A stretch of 64,000 bases of DNA from Halobacillus aidingensis (GTDB lineage Bacteria > Bacillota > Bacilli > Bacillales > Halobacillaceae), in the NCBI RefSeq assembly GCF_900104185.1, contig NZ_FNIZ01000001.1:129374-193373 (forward strand), read 5' to 3'. Numbering within the stretch: the stretch's first letter is position 1; every line of letters starts with the position of its first letter. The notes beneath the pieces are model-generated. The model had not been told where the DNA came from. It was given only the letters and a program-made list of their open reading frames with translations, and did not search any database. The position numbers and the translations under genes are program-made. Of the stretch, positions 16,712 through 25,501 are shown piece after piece.

Positions 16712-17835
16712 GACCCTTGCACCTCTTTCCTCATCTGATCGAACGTATGCGACCAATCTAAAAATGCCTTTTTCTCTACAACCGATACGTTTTCCAACGG
16801 CTCCACGGTTTTCGTCCATTTCTCCCAACCCTGATAATCCTGATCATTCAACCGATACGATAGCGTGTGGCGAATCTCCTCCCAGGACGCCTGGGATGAT
16901 ACACCAAACCGCTCCTGTAAAAGCTTTCGAATATAGGATTCCTGAACGGCTAGCGATTCTCTGTAAAACTCACCTTTTCGGTACCAGGCAGCAAGAGCCT
17001 GCAGGCGTTCATCCCCGAATCGCACAACCGCTTCTCTCGGCATAAACGACGGACCGAATCTTTTGCCCTGCATCCATAAAAAGAAAAGCATAAACAAAGC
17101 AAGTTGTAGGGTGAAGACGATCAGCCACTTCGGATAGACGTCCAATCCGGCAAAAAAACCGTCCTGTCCATGGATATATTCATCAAACCAAATCCTACTG
17201 TATTCGGCTTCTGATGCTAATATCGATGTGATCACTTCATAATGTTCTCGGTCCGTAATCATTCCATTTGTGAACCAATCCGGATTCATGCCAACAATCA
17301 GCGCACCATCCCCATAAGAACGCTCGAAGGCCAACACCCCTTGACGATCACTCAATAGGACATCATCCGAGTCCTTCGTCTGTAGACGGTGCTCCTGTTG
17401 AACCTCAACGGTATATGTACGACCATTCTCATCCTCAACCGTCGTTTCACCTGCAGGTAAAATACCATAGTCTACTTGGGTATCAAAATAACCGACAGGA
17501 TTGTTTTTCATCAGCCAGATGGTATTCCCCTCTTCCATCCACTCTTCATACTGATGCATCTCAGCTCCGCTGACGGTGGAAAAAGGCTCGATCATCAAAA
17601 GCGTTTGTCGGCCACTTGCTTCCGGCAGCCGGCTCGGTTTGCTATCCCAGCGTGCAGATTCAACACCTTGTTCCTCAAGAAGCGTGTAAAAGGCCTTGAT
17701 TCCTGTCTGTGAAGGGGATTCAGATAGATAAGGAGGGTACGGCTCTGGACGTCCGCTGGAGAGCCAATAGAGAATGCCTGCAAGAAGGGCAAAGGTGACA
17801 GCGATCCAAAGCCACGTTTTCTTTGTAGTGATCAC
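16708..17835 (-). CDS. DUF4350 domain membrane protein
   Basis: A 376-residue protein with an N-terminal membrane helix (TWLWIAVTFALLAGILYWL) and an extracytoplasmic DUF4350-like domain; YPPYLSESPSQTGIKAFYTLLEEQG is its typical opening. A second helix lies near residue 250 (WLIVFTLQLALFMLFFLW), followed by a cytoplasmic C-terminal region. The GTG at 17835 is preferred because GGGAGG stands 7 nt upstream and it overlaps the preceding stop as GTGA. It is a MoxR-operon component, and no biochemical role is established for the family. Confidence 0.8.
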   Translation of the reverse strand: MITTKKTWLWIAVTFALLAGILYWLSSGRPEPYPPYLSESPSQTGIKAFYTLLEEQGVESARWDSKPSRLPEASGRQTLLMIEPFSTVSGAEMHQYEEWMEEGNTIWLMKNNPVGYFDTQVDYGILPAGETTVEDENGRTYTVEVQQEHRLQTKDSDDVLLSDRQGVLAFERSYGDGALIVGMNPDWFTNGMITDREHYEVITSILASEAEYSRIWFDEYIHGQDGFFAGLDVYPKWLIVFTLQLALFMLFFLWMQGKRFGPSFMPREAVVRFGDERLQALAAWYRKGEFYRESLAVQESYIRKLLQERFGVSSQASWEEIRHTLSYRLNDQDYQGWEKWTKTVEPLENVSVVEKKAFLDWSHTFDQMRKEVQGS

Positions 17836-18470
17836 GCTTCTTTCCTCCCTTCTTGATCCATCCACTGAAACGCCCGAAAGCGGAATTCATCAAACTCCTC
17901 TTTCTGGAGTGTCCGGTTTCCATAGGTGATTTGATCAAAGGTTTTAGCAAGGAAAGAGAAGTCAGCACTTAGTGCATGATTTGAGTCTTGCAGTTCGTTT
18001 TCATAGTCCCCGTTCGTTTTCCAAGTTTTCACCTCGACAAGGTCCCTCGTATCAAAATCCAACAGCATGCCAAGAAAAACATGACGGGCTGCCTCAGAAA
18101 ATTGACCACCTGCCGCTCGTGCTTCCGCTTCCTGCACATGCTTCTCTGACGACCATGCCAAGTCTGAAGTCATACTGAACGTACGCTTTTCAGACAACTT
18201 CTTCTCACCCGAGAGCCGTCCCACAAGCTTGATGACAAAAAACAACAGGATGCCGATTCCGATGAAACCGAAAAAATAGATCCAGCCATTGATGGCAGAA
18301 TCAGAGACTTGGAAATTAGGAAACCAAGTCTCAAGCAACTCTTTCACCCACTGAGCAATGACATCCAAAAGACGTTGACTCGCCGTCTGAGATTCCTGCT
18401 CATACGCTTGATACTCCGGACGCTCGAGAATTTCCTTCAGTTGTTCTTTTCCTTCATTTGATCGACTCAC
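17832..18470 (-). CDS. DUF4129 domain membrane protein
   Basis: About 212 residues: a soluble N-terminus, one or two membrane helices (GWIYFFGFIGIGILLFFVIKLV at ~65-85), then the DUF4129 region. There, AAGGQFSEAARHVFLGMLLDF and ITYGNRTLQKEEFDEFR are visible. The start is uncertain: GTG at 18470 has AGGTGA at good spacing, whereas GTG at 18479 would overlap that site. It belongs to the MoxR operon between the polytopic protein and the DUF4350 gene. In relatives DUF4129 is often fused to transglutaminase domains; none is present here. Confidence 0.75.
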   Translation of the reverse strand: MSRSNEGKEQLKEILERPEYQAYEQESQTASQRLLDVIAQWVKELLETWFPNFQVSDSAINGWIYFFGFIGIGILLFFVIKLVGRLSGEKKLSEKRTFSMTSDLAWSSEKHVQEAEARAAGGQFSEAARHVFLGMLLDFDTRDLVEVKTWKTNGDYENELQDSNHALSADFSFLAKTFDQITYGNRTLQKEEFDEFRFRAFQWMDQEGRKEA

Positions 18471-18485
18471 ACGATTCACCTACGT

Positions 18486-19415
18486 TCATGATTCTTTGTA
18501 AGAAGCAATCATATCTTTCAAATCATCCGCTTCGTTCCTTGTTTTCAAGTCAAAAAACAAAACCGTATAACCGACCATCATAAACAGTGTCGTAATGATC
18601 GAGGCAAGGTCCGTCAGCACACGACCGAGAAGACTGCCACCTAAAAGAAGCGCAGAGACCCCCTCCATTACAGAAGTAAGCAAGATGGTGATGATGAAGA
18701 AGACAATGAACAATCCGAATGTGAACCAGAAGCGTCCTTTCGTCAGCTGCCAGCTTTTTGAAAAGCCTGGGGCGACCTTCTGAAATACAATCGCTCCAAA
18801 GAACATGCTCAGTTTAGTCACAAAAAAAGCGACTGCTGCGAAAAACAACAGACCGAAGATGATCGACATGATGAATCCGACTCCAAAACCATCCCTCGCA
18901 AAGCTAATGCCTCCTAAAATACCGAAAAGGAGAAACCCGATAAAGACGGCGACTCCGAATATGACTCCCATCAAGGCTGTGCTTCCGATGAGCGGCCAAA
19001 ACCTAGAGAACGCCCCTTTAATCGCTTGACCTTTGGACCAAATTTCATTCTTCAGTGCTTTACTCGTCGCTACAATGACCGATGCCTGGGCAATCGGATA
19101 GATGATAATGGCAAGAACAGTAGAAACAAGTAAATACAACATTTCCATACCGATCCCAAGATTTGTCGCTACAAGCTCCTGGGTAGCCGCTGCCGTATCC
19201 AGGTTGTTCAGGACCCCTTCTGTGAATCCTCCTCCTGACGGCTCGCGGAACAAGTTGATCCCGCTCAGCACCATGAATAAGTAATCAAATATGTAGAGCG
19301 GCGCAAATATAATGAGTAACGTAAGAAATAAAGGACCGAAGTTTTTCTTTGATATACTGAATGTATGATCAAGTATTTCGCCAAACGTCTTTGGCTTTGT
19401 CTGTAGTTGTTCCAT
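18486..19415 (-). CDS. Polytopic membrane protein at the head of the MoxR operon
   Basis: A 310-residue protein with about six membrane helices, beginning with a short cytoplasmic segment (PKTFGEILDHTFSISKKNF). That segment is typical of YciC/DUF975-like or GDPD membrane-domain families in Bacillaceae. The start is at 19415 because AGGAGG lies 6 nt before this ATG; the ATG at 19421 abuts the ribosome site. The gap to the DUF4129 gene is short, so it is the likely first gene of the operon. No catalytic residues are recognised; a role in membrane assembly is only a guess. Confidence 0.75.
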   Translation of the reverse strand: MEQLQTKPKTFGEILDHTFSISKKNFGPLFLTLLIIFAPLYIFDYLFMVLSGINLFREPSGGGFTEGVLNNLDTAAATQELVATNLGIGMEMLYLLVSTVLAIIIYPIAQASVIVATSKALKNEIWSKGQAIKGAFSRFWPLIGSTALMGVIFGVAVFIGFLLFGILGGISFARDGFGVGFIMSIIFGLLFFAAVAFFVTKLSMFFGAIVFQKVAPGFSKSWQLTKGRFWFTFGLFIVFFIITILLTSVMEGVSALLLGGSLLGRVLTDLASIITTLFMMVGYTVLFFDLKTRNEADDLKDMIASYKES

Positions 19416-19469
19416 GATCATCCTCCTAACTAGTATCTTTCTACTATTCTAACATTTTAACGTTTCGTT

Positions 19470-20159
19470 TTGACAAAAAAAGACAGACTTATCCAAAATC
19501 TAAAAGGTAAGGGAGTGACCGTCGTGCACGAAAAAGTTGGCACGTGTGCTGAATGCGGCACAACGATCTATTGTGAAAATGGGTTCTTGAATGGGGTATT
19601 GTCGGAAAGCAAAACACTGAACTGCTTCACCTGCGATGAACAGAAACACCAAAATCGTGTACAGCTTTCTCCTTATCAATCCGAATGGCCTGAGACCTTC
19701 GCTAGAGAAAAAAGCGCCATCATACAAGAAGTCGGGGATTCGACTATTCCCATAGAGCACATTGGGAGTACTTCTGTACCAAACCTCCACGCTAAGCCAA
19801 TTATTGATATTTTATTAGGGGTGGAGGACCTTGATGAGTTCACACGCTACATTCCTCCCCTTTCACAAGCAGGGTATGAATATGTTCCTAAGCCTGAATT
19901 AAGGACAAGACGCTTTTTCAAAAAAGAAACCAATACGAACGACACCATCCACCTGCACATCTGTGAATGGAAAGGCTCCGAGTGGGAGGAAAAAATCATA
20001 TTCCGAAACTACTTGCGTGCGAACCCGGGATCCGCCAAAGCCTATGAATCTCTAAAAAAACAGTTAGCTGAGACCTATAGGGAAGAACGCTCGGTGTACA
20101 CAGAGAAAAAAGGGCCCTTCATCCAGTCCATTCTTGATCTTGCATATAAAAAAGGCTGA
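19470..20159 (+). CDS. GrpB family protein with N-terminal zinc ribbon
   Basis: About 230 residues in two parts. Residues 1-60 carry CAECG and CFTCDE (a CxxC...CxxC ribbon preceded by a basic helix). Residues 65-229 are a GrpB/UPF0157 domain of the nucleotidyltransferase fold, with VEHIGSTSV-like PIEHIGSTSVPNLHAKPIIDI, IHLHICE and the FRNYLRANP motif. GrpB domains are related to CoaE-fused nucleotidyltransferase-like proteins; their activity is undefined. The start is uncertain: the TTG at 19470 has no ribosome site and is part of a TTGACA that could be a -35 box, while GTG at 19524 follows GTAAGGGAG. The first 18 codons look protein-like, so the longer form is kept. Confidence 0.75.
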   Translation: MTKKDRLIQNLKGKGVTVVHEKVGTCAECGTTIYCENGFLNGVLSESKTLNCFTCDEQKHQNRVQLSPYQSEWPETFAREKSAIIQEVGDSTIPIEHIGSTSVPNLHAKPIIDILLGVEDLDEFTRYIPPLSQAGYEYVPKPELRTRRFFKKETNTNDTIHLHICEWKGSEWEEKIIFRNYLRANPGSAKAYESLKKQLAETYREERSVYTEKKGPFIQSILDLAYKKG

Positions 20160-20184
20160 GAGCTTCATTCTCAGCCTTTTCCCT
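20150..20184. terminator. Bidirectional terminator
   Basis: GGCTGAGAG and CTCTCAGCC-type arms (GGCTGAGAGCTTCATTCTCAGCC by halves) are flanked by A-rich and T-rich tails. It serves the GrpB gene and the convergent dipeptidase gene. Confidence 0.8.
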
Positions 20185-21538
20185 TTATAACTCTTGAAGG
20201 TATTTACAAACCGTTTCTATCCCTTTAGTGAAATTCTCAAGATGAAAATGTTCATTTGGCGCATGCAGGTTTTCTGTCGGAAGTCCGAAGCCCATCAATA
20301 CGACCGGTGCATCTAACACACGACCGAAAACTTCGACAATCGGAATCGAACCGCCCTCCTTGGGGAATAGCGGACGCACATCGTACACACTTTCAAACGC
20401 ATCTGCCGCTTTTTGAATGAATATAAGGATTTTTTGAATCAATCGCCACCGGGTCAGCTTTAATGTACTGATGAAGATCAACCTTCGCACCCACTGGTCG
20501 GTTATCGGCTACATGACGTTGAATCGCCTCAAAAACCTTCTTGGGATCCTGTTCACCAACTAGACGGCAGCTAATTTTCGCACTCGCTTCTTTAGGAACG
20601 ATCGTTTTCAATCCTTCGCCTTGAAAGCCTCCAGTAATTCCGTTAATTTCAAGCGTTGGTCGGATGCCGACACGTTCCTGGAAAGTGAACCCTTCCTCTC
20701 CGAAAAGTTCGTCAAGCTCGAGTTCCTGTTTTGTACGTTCTTCATTGAACGGGACTTCCGCTACTTCTTTTCTTAAAGCTTCTGTGGGCTCTGGAACACC
20801 CTCGTAAAAACCGTCAACGGCAATCCGGCCATTTTCTTCATGCAGGGAATCCAACAGTTGGACGAGGGCATGAATCGAATTAGGTACGCCACCGCCATAG
20901 GTGCCGGAATGTAAATCCGAGTTGGCGGTTGAAACGGTCATCTCCATAGCTAAAGCACCGCGTAAAGATGTACAGATCGCCGGCTGTCCTTTCTCGCTAA
21001 AGGACGTATCGCTTATGACCACAGCATCACAAGCAAGCTTTTCCTCATTTTCCTGAATGAATGGGCCAAGGTTCGGGCTTGCGATTTCCTCTTCTCCCTC
21101 AATGACAAACTTCACATTGACCGGAAGCTCCCCCATTTCCTTCATAAGAAGGTCGACGGCTTTGATATGGATATACAGTTGACCTTTATCATCCGTAGCT
21201 CCCCGGGCGAAAATTTTTCCGTCTCTGATGACCGGTTCAAATGGCGGTGTTTCCCATAAGTCGAGCGGATCTTCCGGCTGTACGTCATAGTGGCCGTACA
21301 CAAGAACCGTCGGCTTTCCTGCTGCATGAAGCCAATCCGCATAAACAATTGGATGCCCCTCTGTAGGGATGACCTCCACATTCTCCATGCCTGCTTTTTT
21401 TAAGGCACTCGCTGTCCAATCCGCCGCCTCTTTGACGTCTTCTTTATGTTTAGACAAGGAAGAAATACTCGGTATGCTTAAATACTGTTTTAATTCTTCA
21501 ATAAACTGATCTTTATGTAACGCAACTGCTTCCTTCAC
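20185..21538 (-). pseudogene. M20 family dipeptidase, frameshifted
   Basis: A metallopeptidase of the M20 dipeptidase type (~450 residues if restored). The first 372 codons are intact, with VYGHYDVQP and GATDDKGQ (metal site), EGEEEIASPN (catalytic Glu) and the dimerisation domain. At 20415-20422 the sequence has GAATGAAT, a tandem 4-bp duplication that shifts the frame. Reading across it, NPYI should be followed by QKAADAFESVYDV and then GGSIPIVEVFG and HAPNEHFHLENF, which continue in the second frame to 20185. The enzyme as read lacks its C-terminal metal-ligand histidine. It could be a real recent mutation, a reversible slipped-strand switch, or a sequencing error. AAGGAGG precedes the ATG. 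Confidence 0.8.
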
Positions 21539-21626
21539 CTCATTGTCCTCCTTCTACTCATTTTCTCTCATTATACCGAAATTTTCTTAATCGCTGAAAC
21601 ACAGACACCTCTTCCCTTCAACAAAA

Positions 21627-22176
21627 GCTCCCTATTCTTTAAGACTCAGTTTCGAGACTTTTGTTAAGTGGATGGGGACGGAGAGGAATAGCTCGCTTTC
21701 CGCGGGAGCGCGGTGAGTCTCCTCGGACTGCGTCCTGTGGGGTCTCACCAAGCACTTTTTTCCCGCAGGAGTCTCGCCATTCCCCTCCGCCCCTTTACCA
21801 TATAAGTATCTCGAAACCACTTCCGAATTAAGCCGCTTTTATGCCCATGGTAATTGGAAGGGAATGAACTCCTAAGGACGCTATTCTGCATACGAAAAGC
21901 TTGTTATAGAGCGCTTTATGCTTATAACACCAGGATAGTGGAAGGCACCCCCCCACAGGAAAGGGGTTCGTTTCTCATCTTCATGGAATGGGGTGGTTGG
22001 GAAGCTGTGAGACTCCCGCGGGAGAAAGGAGATAGGCGAGATCCCGCAGGACGAAGTCCGAGGAAGCTTGCCACTCCCCCACAGGAAAGCGAGTAGCTTC
22101 TCAGCCATCCCTAACGCTCAACACGTCAAACGAACCCCGAAGTCTCGAAATCGAGTCTTACACAATCCTGCCATAT
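21627..22176. repeat. Intergenic repeat copy 3 (full length)
   Basis: Opposite orientation to copy 2 (alpha minus, then beta plus). It starts GCTCCCTATTCTTTAAGACT and ends CGAGTCTTACACAATCCTG then CCATA. The alpha apical hairpin is GGAC-GCA-GTCC, and the beta hairpin is GGAC-GAA-GTCC. Open frames at 21632-21820, 21854-22096 and 21881-22108 are repeat-derived and not genes. Confidence 0.9.
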
Positions 22177-22227
22177 TCTTTAACTAATTATTGTATTCAC
22201 AGCCATGCTAAAAAAACATTGAGCATA

Positions 22228-22258
22228 AAAATGACCAGTATTTGAATACCGGTCATCT
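22228..22258 (-). terminator. Terminator of the 22-residue peptide gene
   Basis: On the minus strand, ATGACCGGTATT and AATACTGGTCAT form a 12-bp stem with a minimal loop, followed by TTTTTA. Confidence 0.8.
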
Positions 22259-22282
22259 TCTTCATTCTTATTAAATTAATTA

Positions 22283-22351
22283 TTATAGCATGGAAATAAT
22301 GAAGCTAATCACTACAATTAAACCAATGATCATTAAGATTGTACGAATCAT
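22283..22351 (-). CDS. 22-residue hydrophobic peptide gene
   Basis: The ATG at 22351 is preceded by AGAGGTGATTCC, a near-ideal ribosome site, and the stop is followed by a strong terminator. The peptide begins MIRTILMIIG and is one hydrophobic helix (ends FIISML). A ribosome site, start, stop and own terminator in 125 bases argue for a real small-protein gene of the kind common in Bacillaceae. A weak sigma-B-like element (GTTTAA, then GGAAAA after 15 bp) lies upstream at about 22390-22420. Confidence 0.5.
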   Translation of the reverse strand: MIRTILMIIGLIVVISFIISML

Positions 22352-22581
22352 GGAATCACCTCTTCGTCTTTTTGTATTTATTCACCCTTTTCCTTATCAT
22401 CACGTGATTTAAACAAACTATACGAAAAATCGTCCCTTTTTCCCTTTCAAGACGATGCTCAACTTGATGAATCAATGGCTTTTGGTCTATGGCTTACTTA
22501 TTATTTTATAAATGTTTTTCGTTGGATATGGATAGTTGAGGCAGAACAAACCTCTATGACTAGCGTTTATGAGAGTAAAAT

Positions 22582-22627
22582 AAAAACCCCACCGGCCCCG
22601 GGTGAAAGAAGGGCGGCAGGGTTGTTG
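22582..22627 (-). terminator. Terminator of the catalase gene
   Basis: On the minus strand, AACCCTGCCG and CGGTGGGGTT form a stem with one mismatch, followed by TTTATTTTA, directly after the katE stop. Confidence 0.65.
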
Positions 22628-24664
22628 TTAAATTAATTGACGATCCCAGTGGCGGTGGGCAGCCACTGCCTGTACGAAATCTTCTGTGAAACCTTTGACA
22701 TCATCACCAGCTACGACACCGCTGTGATCGGCGAGCTTGTTATCGCTCAACCACTGAACAGCATTGTGGGTAGCACCCAGCGGTTTATAGTGAGAGAATG
22801 CTTCATTAAGGAAATGAGAGGCATGTTTCTTGAACGCCTCTTCCTCATCGCTCCCTCCGACCGCGTACAGCGCATCATACAGAACAGAATCAGTCGTAAG
22901 GAAGGTGTGGTCGACTTTAAATTCTGAACCGTCATCTCCTTTAACCATTCCCTGCTTGTCACTAATGATTTCTGTCATGATTCCTTCTGAAGAAAGCTCC
23001 TTCAGTGCTTGAGTGACGTCTTTTCCGTTGAATCCGCTGGCTAAAATGACTCCAACTTTACGAGTGGATGGCTTGTGAACAGTATTCGCCTGGCTGAGTG
23101 CAGGAGAAGATTTCTTCACATCTGATCCGCCGCTCTCTGGAGGAGTGACACCAATATTTTTAGCAAAACCTTGTGCAAGCTCAAGGCTTACGTTAGCGAA
23201 CATTTTCACTGCTTCCTCACGCACTGCTTCACTTTCCACTTTTCCAAGTTCAAAGCTGAACGCATTGATTAGATGTTCTTTTTCATGATCACTCATGCTG
23301 TTCCAAAACAGGGTAGCCTGAGAGAAGTGATCTTTAAAGCTATCACTGCGGGCACGGATTTTGTAACCTTCCACTTTTTCCTGGTAGTGGGCATAACCAC
23401 CCTCTTCTTCACTTGCCGGTGTCGGTGTGTTGTTCGCAAGTGAGTTTTTGTGATAACTGACCTGCCCTTTATTGATCGTTTGGCGACCATAGCCATCACG
23501 CTGATTATTAAAGAACGGACAGACAGGACGGTTGATCGGAAGTTCATGGAAATTCGGTCCACCTAAACGGATCAACTGTGTATCTGTATAGGAGAACAAA
23601 CGCCCCTGCAACAATGGATCATTCGTAAAGTCAATACCTGGTACGACGTTTCCTGGGTGGTAGGCCACCTGTTCGTTTTCAGCAAACACGTTATCCACAT
23701 TACGATTCAACGTCATTTTACCGACGATTTGAACAGGAACGTCTTCTTCCGGCCACAGCTTCGTAGGATCAAGAACATCGAAATCGAACTTGAACTCATC
23801 TTCTTCAGGAATGACCTGGATACCCAGCTCATACTCAGGATAATCACCGTTTTCAATGGAGTTATATAGATCTCCTCGGTGGAAATCAGGGTCTTTACCA
23901 TTGATTTTTTGCGCTTCATCCCACACAAGAGAGTGTGTGCCAAGGACAGGCTTCCAGTGAAACTTAACAAAGTGTGCCTTACCTTCATTGTTGACTAAAC
24001 GGAACGTGTGAACTCCGAAGCCTTCCATCATACGCAGACTTCTAGGAATAGCACGGTCAGACATCGTCCACATCACCATGTGAGCAGATTCCTGGTTTTG
24101 TCCTACGAAGTCCCAGAACGTATCATGGGCGGAAGCAGCTTGTGGCATAGCATTATGTGGTTCAGGTTTGACTGCATGGACAAGGTCAGGGAATTTAATA
24201 GCATCCTGGATAAAGAAGACGGGTATGTTATTTCCGACTAAGTCATAGTTTCCTTCTTCTGTGTAGAATTTCGTTGCGAATCCTCTAGCGTCACGCACCG
24301 TTTCTGCGGAACCTTTGGAACCAGCAACCGTTGAAAACCTTACGAATGTCGGCGTAGTTTTTGATGTATCATTTAGAAAATCAGCTTTTGTGTATTTCTC
24401 AAGCGATTCGTATAATTGAAATTCCCCATGTGCGGAAAAACCTCTCGCGTGAACAATACGCTCAGGGATTCGCTCATGGTCGAAATGAGTCATTTTTTCA
24501 CGAAAATGAAAGTCCTCTAATAGGGAAGGACCACGCACGCCTGCTTTTAATGAAAATTCGTCTTCTGATACTTTGACTCCATGGTTCGTCGTCAAATGTT
24601 TGCCGGAGTCATCCACCCGAAACTGATCCAACTGCTCATCTTTTCTTGATCTTTTCTTACTCAT
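22628..24664 (-). CDS. katE: Large-subunit (clade 2) catalase with C-terminal DJ-1/PfpI-like domain
   Basis: A 679-residue monofunctional haem catalase that breaks hydrogen peroxide into water and oxygen. Distal His is in [13 protein letters not shown], distal Asn in the [11 protein letters not shown] region, and the proximal Tyr in [15 protein letters not shown]. From about residue 520 a flavodoxin-like DJ-1/PfpI domain ([11 protein letters not shown], then ALYAVGG) follows, as in E. coli HPII and B. subtilis KatE/KatX-type enzymes. The start is at 24664 because TAAGGAGGAGCTCA precedes that ATG; 31 upstream codons are spurious. A sigma-B-type promoter lies 64-89 bp upstream, so general-stress induction is likely. 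Confidence 0.95.
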   Translation of the reverse strand: MSKKRSRKDEQLDQFRVDDSGKHLTTNHGVKVSEDEFSLKAGVRGPSLLEDFHFREKMTHFDHERIPERIVHARGFSAHGEFQLYESLEKYTKADFLNDTSKTTPTFVRFSTVAGSKGSAETVRDARGFATKFYTEEGNYDLVGNNIPVFFIQDAIKFPDLVHAVKPEPHNAMPQAASAHDTFWDFVGQNQESAHMVMWTMSDRAIPRSLRMMEGFGVHTFRLVNNEGKAHFVKFHWKPVLGTHSLVWDEAQKINGKDPDFHRGDLYNSIENGDYPEYELGIQVIPEEDEFKFDFDVLDPTKLWPEEDVPVQIVGKMTLNRNVDNVFAENEQVAYHPGNVVPGIDFTNDPLLQGRLFSYTDTQLIRLGGPNFHELPINRPVCPFFNNQRDGYGRQTINKGQVSYHKNSLANNTPTPASEEEGGYAHYQEKVEGYKIRARSDSFKDHFSQATLFWNSMSDHEKEHLINAFSFELGKVESEAVREEAVKMFANVSLELAQGFAKNIGVTPPESGGSDVKKSSPALSQANTVHKPSTRKVGVILASGFNGKDVTQALKELSSEGIMTEIISDKQGMVKGDDGSEFKVDHTFLTTDSVLYDALYAVGGSDEEEAFKKHASHFLNEAFSHYKPLGATHNAVQWLSDNKLADHSGVVAGDDVKGFTEDFVQAVAAHRHWDRQLI

Positions 24665-24727
24665 TGAGCTCCTCCTTAAGAAACCACTCCTTAGAATGGT
24701 AAGTAATAAATAAACATTACAATCTAC

Positions 24728-24753
24728 GTACCCGCCGATTCGACAGAATAAAC
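24728..24753 (-). promoter_or_regulatory. Sigma-B-type promoter of katE
   Basis: On the minus strand, GTTTAT and GGGTAC are separated by 14 bp, one mismatch each from the consensus GTTTAA-N13-15-GGGTAT. It lies about 65 bp upstream of the katE start and is well placed for a short leader. Confidence 0.65.
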
Positions 24754-24857
24754 ACACAATTATTTTTCTAAAAAAGTAGTTTGTCGGAAGGTGTTCGTAA
24801 ACAACGAAGAAACTCTAATTCTTAGAAGTAATTCCTTATAGTGATTATTTCGTAAAA

Positions 24858-25398
24858 GCTCCCTATTCTTGAAGACTCAGTTTCGAGACTTTTGTTGAAT
24901 GGATGGGGGCTGCGGGGAATGACTCGCTTTCCGCGGGAGCGCGGTGAGCCTCCTCGGACTGCGTCCTGTGGGGTCTCACCATGCACTTTTTTCCCGCAGG
25001 AGTCTCGCCTTTCCCCTCCGCCCCTTTGCCATATAAGTGTCTCGAAACCACTTCAACAAATAGCGGAACTTCCAAAAGTAGCGTGTAGATACTAAAGAGT
25101 GTACATTTTTCATGAAAAGCCTGCTACAGAGCGCTTTATCAATCTAGGACAGGGATGGGGGAAGACACTCATCCTGGGCTAAATGGGTTCGTGTTTCACA
25201 CTTATCAAATGGGGGGGTTGGGAAGCTGCGAGACTCCCGTGGGAGAAGGAGATAGGCGAGATCCCGCAGGACGTAGTCCGAGGAAGCTTGCCGCTCCCCC
25301 ACAGGAAAGCGAGTAGCTTCCCAGCCACCCCTGACGCTCAACATGGCAACGAACCCCGAAAACATCTCGAAACTGAGTCTTCCGCAATCCTGCCATAT
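24858..25398. repeat. Intergenic repeat copy 4 (full length)
   Basis: Alpha(minus)-beta(plus) orientation, closest in sequence to copy 3, only 2.7 kb away and with the katE unit between them. It has GCTCCCTATTCTTGAAGACT at the left and CTGAGTCTTCCGCAATCCTG then CCATAT at the right. The alpha hairpin is GGAC-GCA-GTCC and the beta hairpin GGAC-GTA-GTCC. No gene lies inside. Confidence 0.9.
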
Positions 25399-25446
25399 TG
25401 TTTAATATCCCTTTTAGTAAACCAATCATATGTTTAAGGTGCTAAA

Positions 25447-25481
25447 CAAAAAAGCCACCTCTGTTTCAGAGATGGCTAAAA
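25447..25481 (-). terminator. Terminator of the glutamate synthase operon
   Basis: On the minus strand, AGCCATCTCTG and CAGAGGTGGCT form a stem followed by TTTTTTG, just after the small-subunit stop. Confidence 0.85.
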
Positions 25482-25501
25482 GGGTTAGTCATAAGTCATA
25501 T

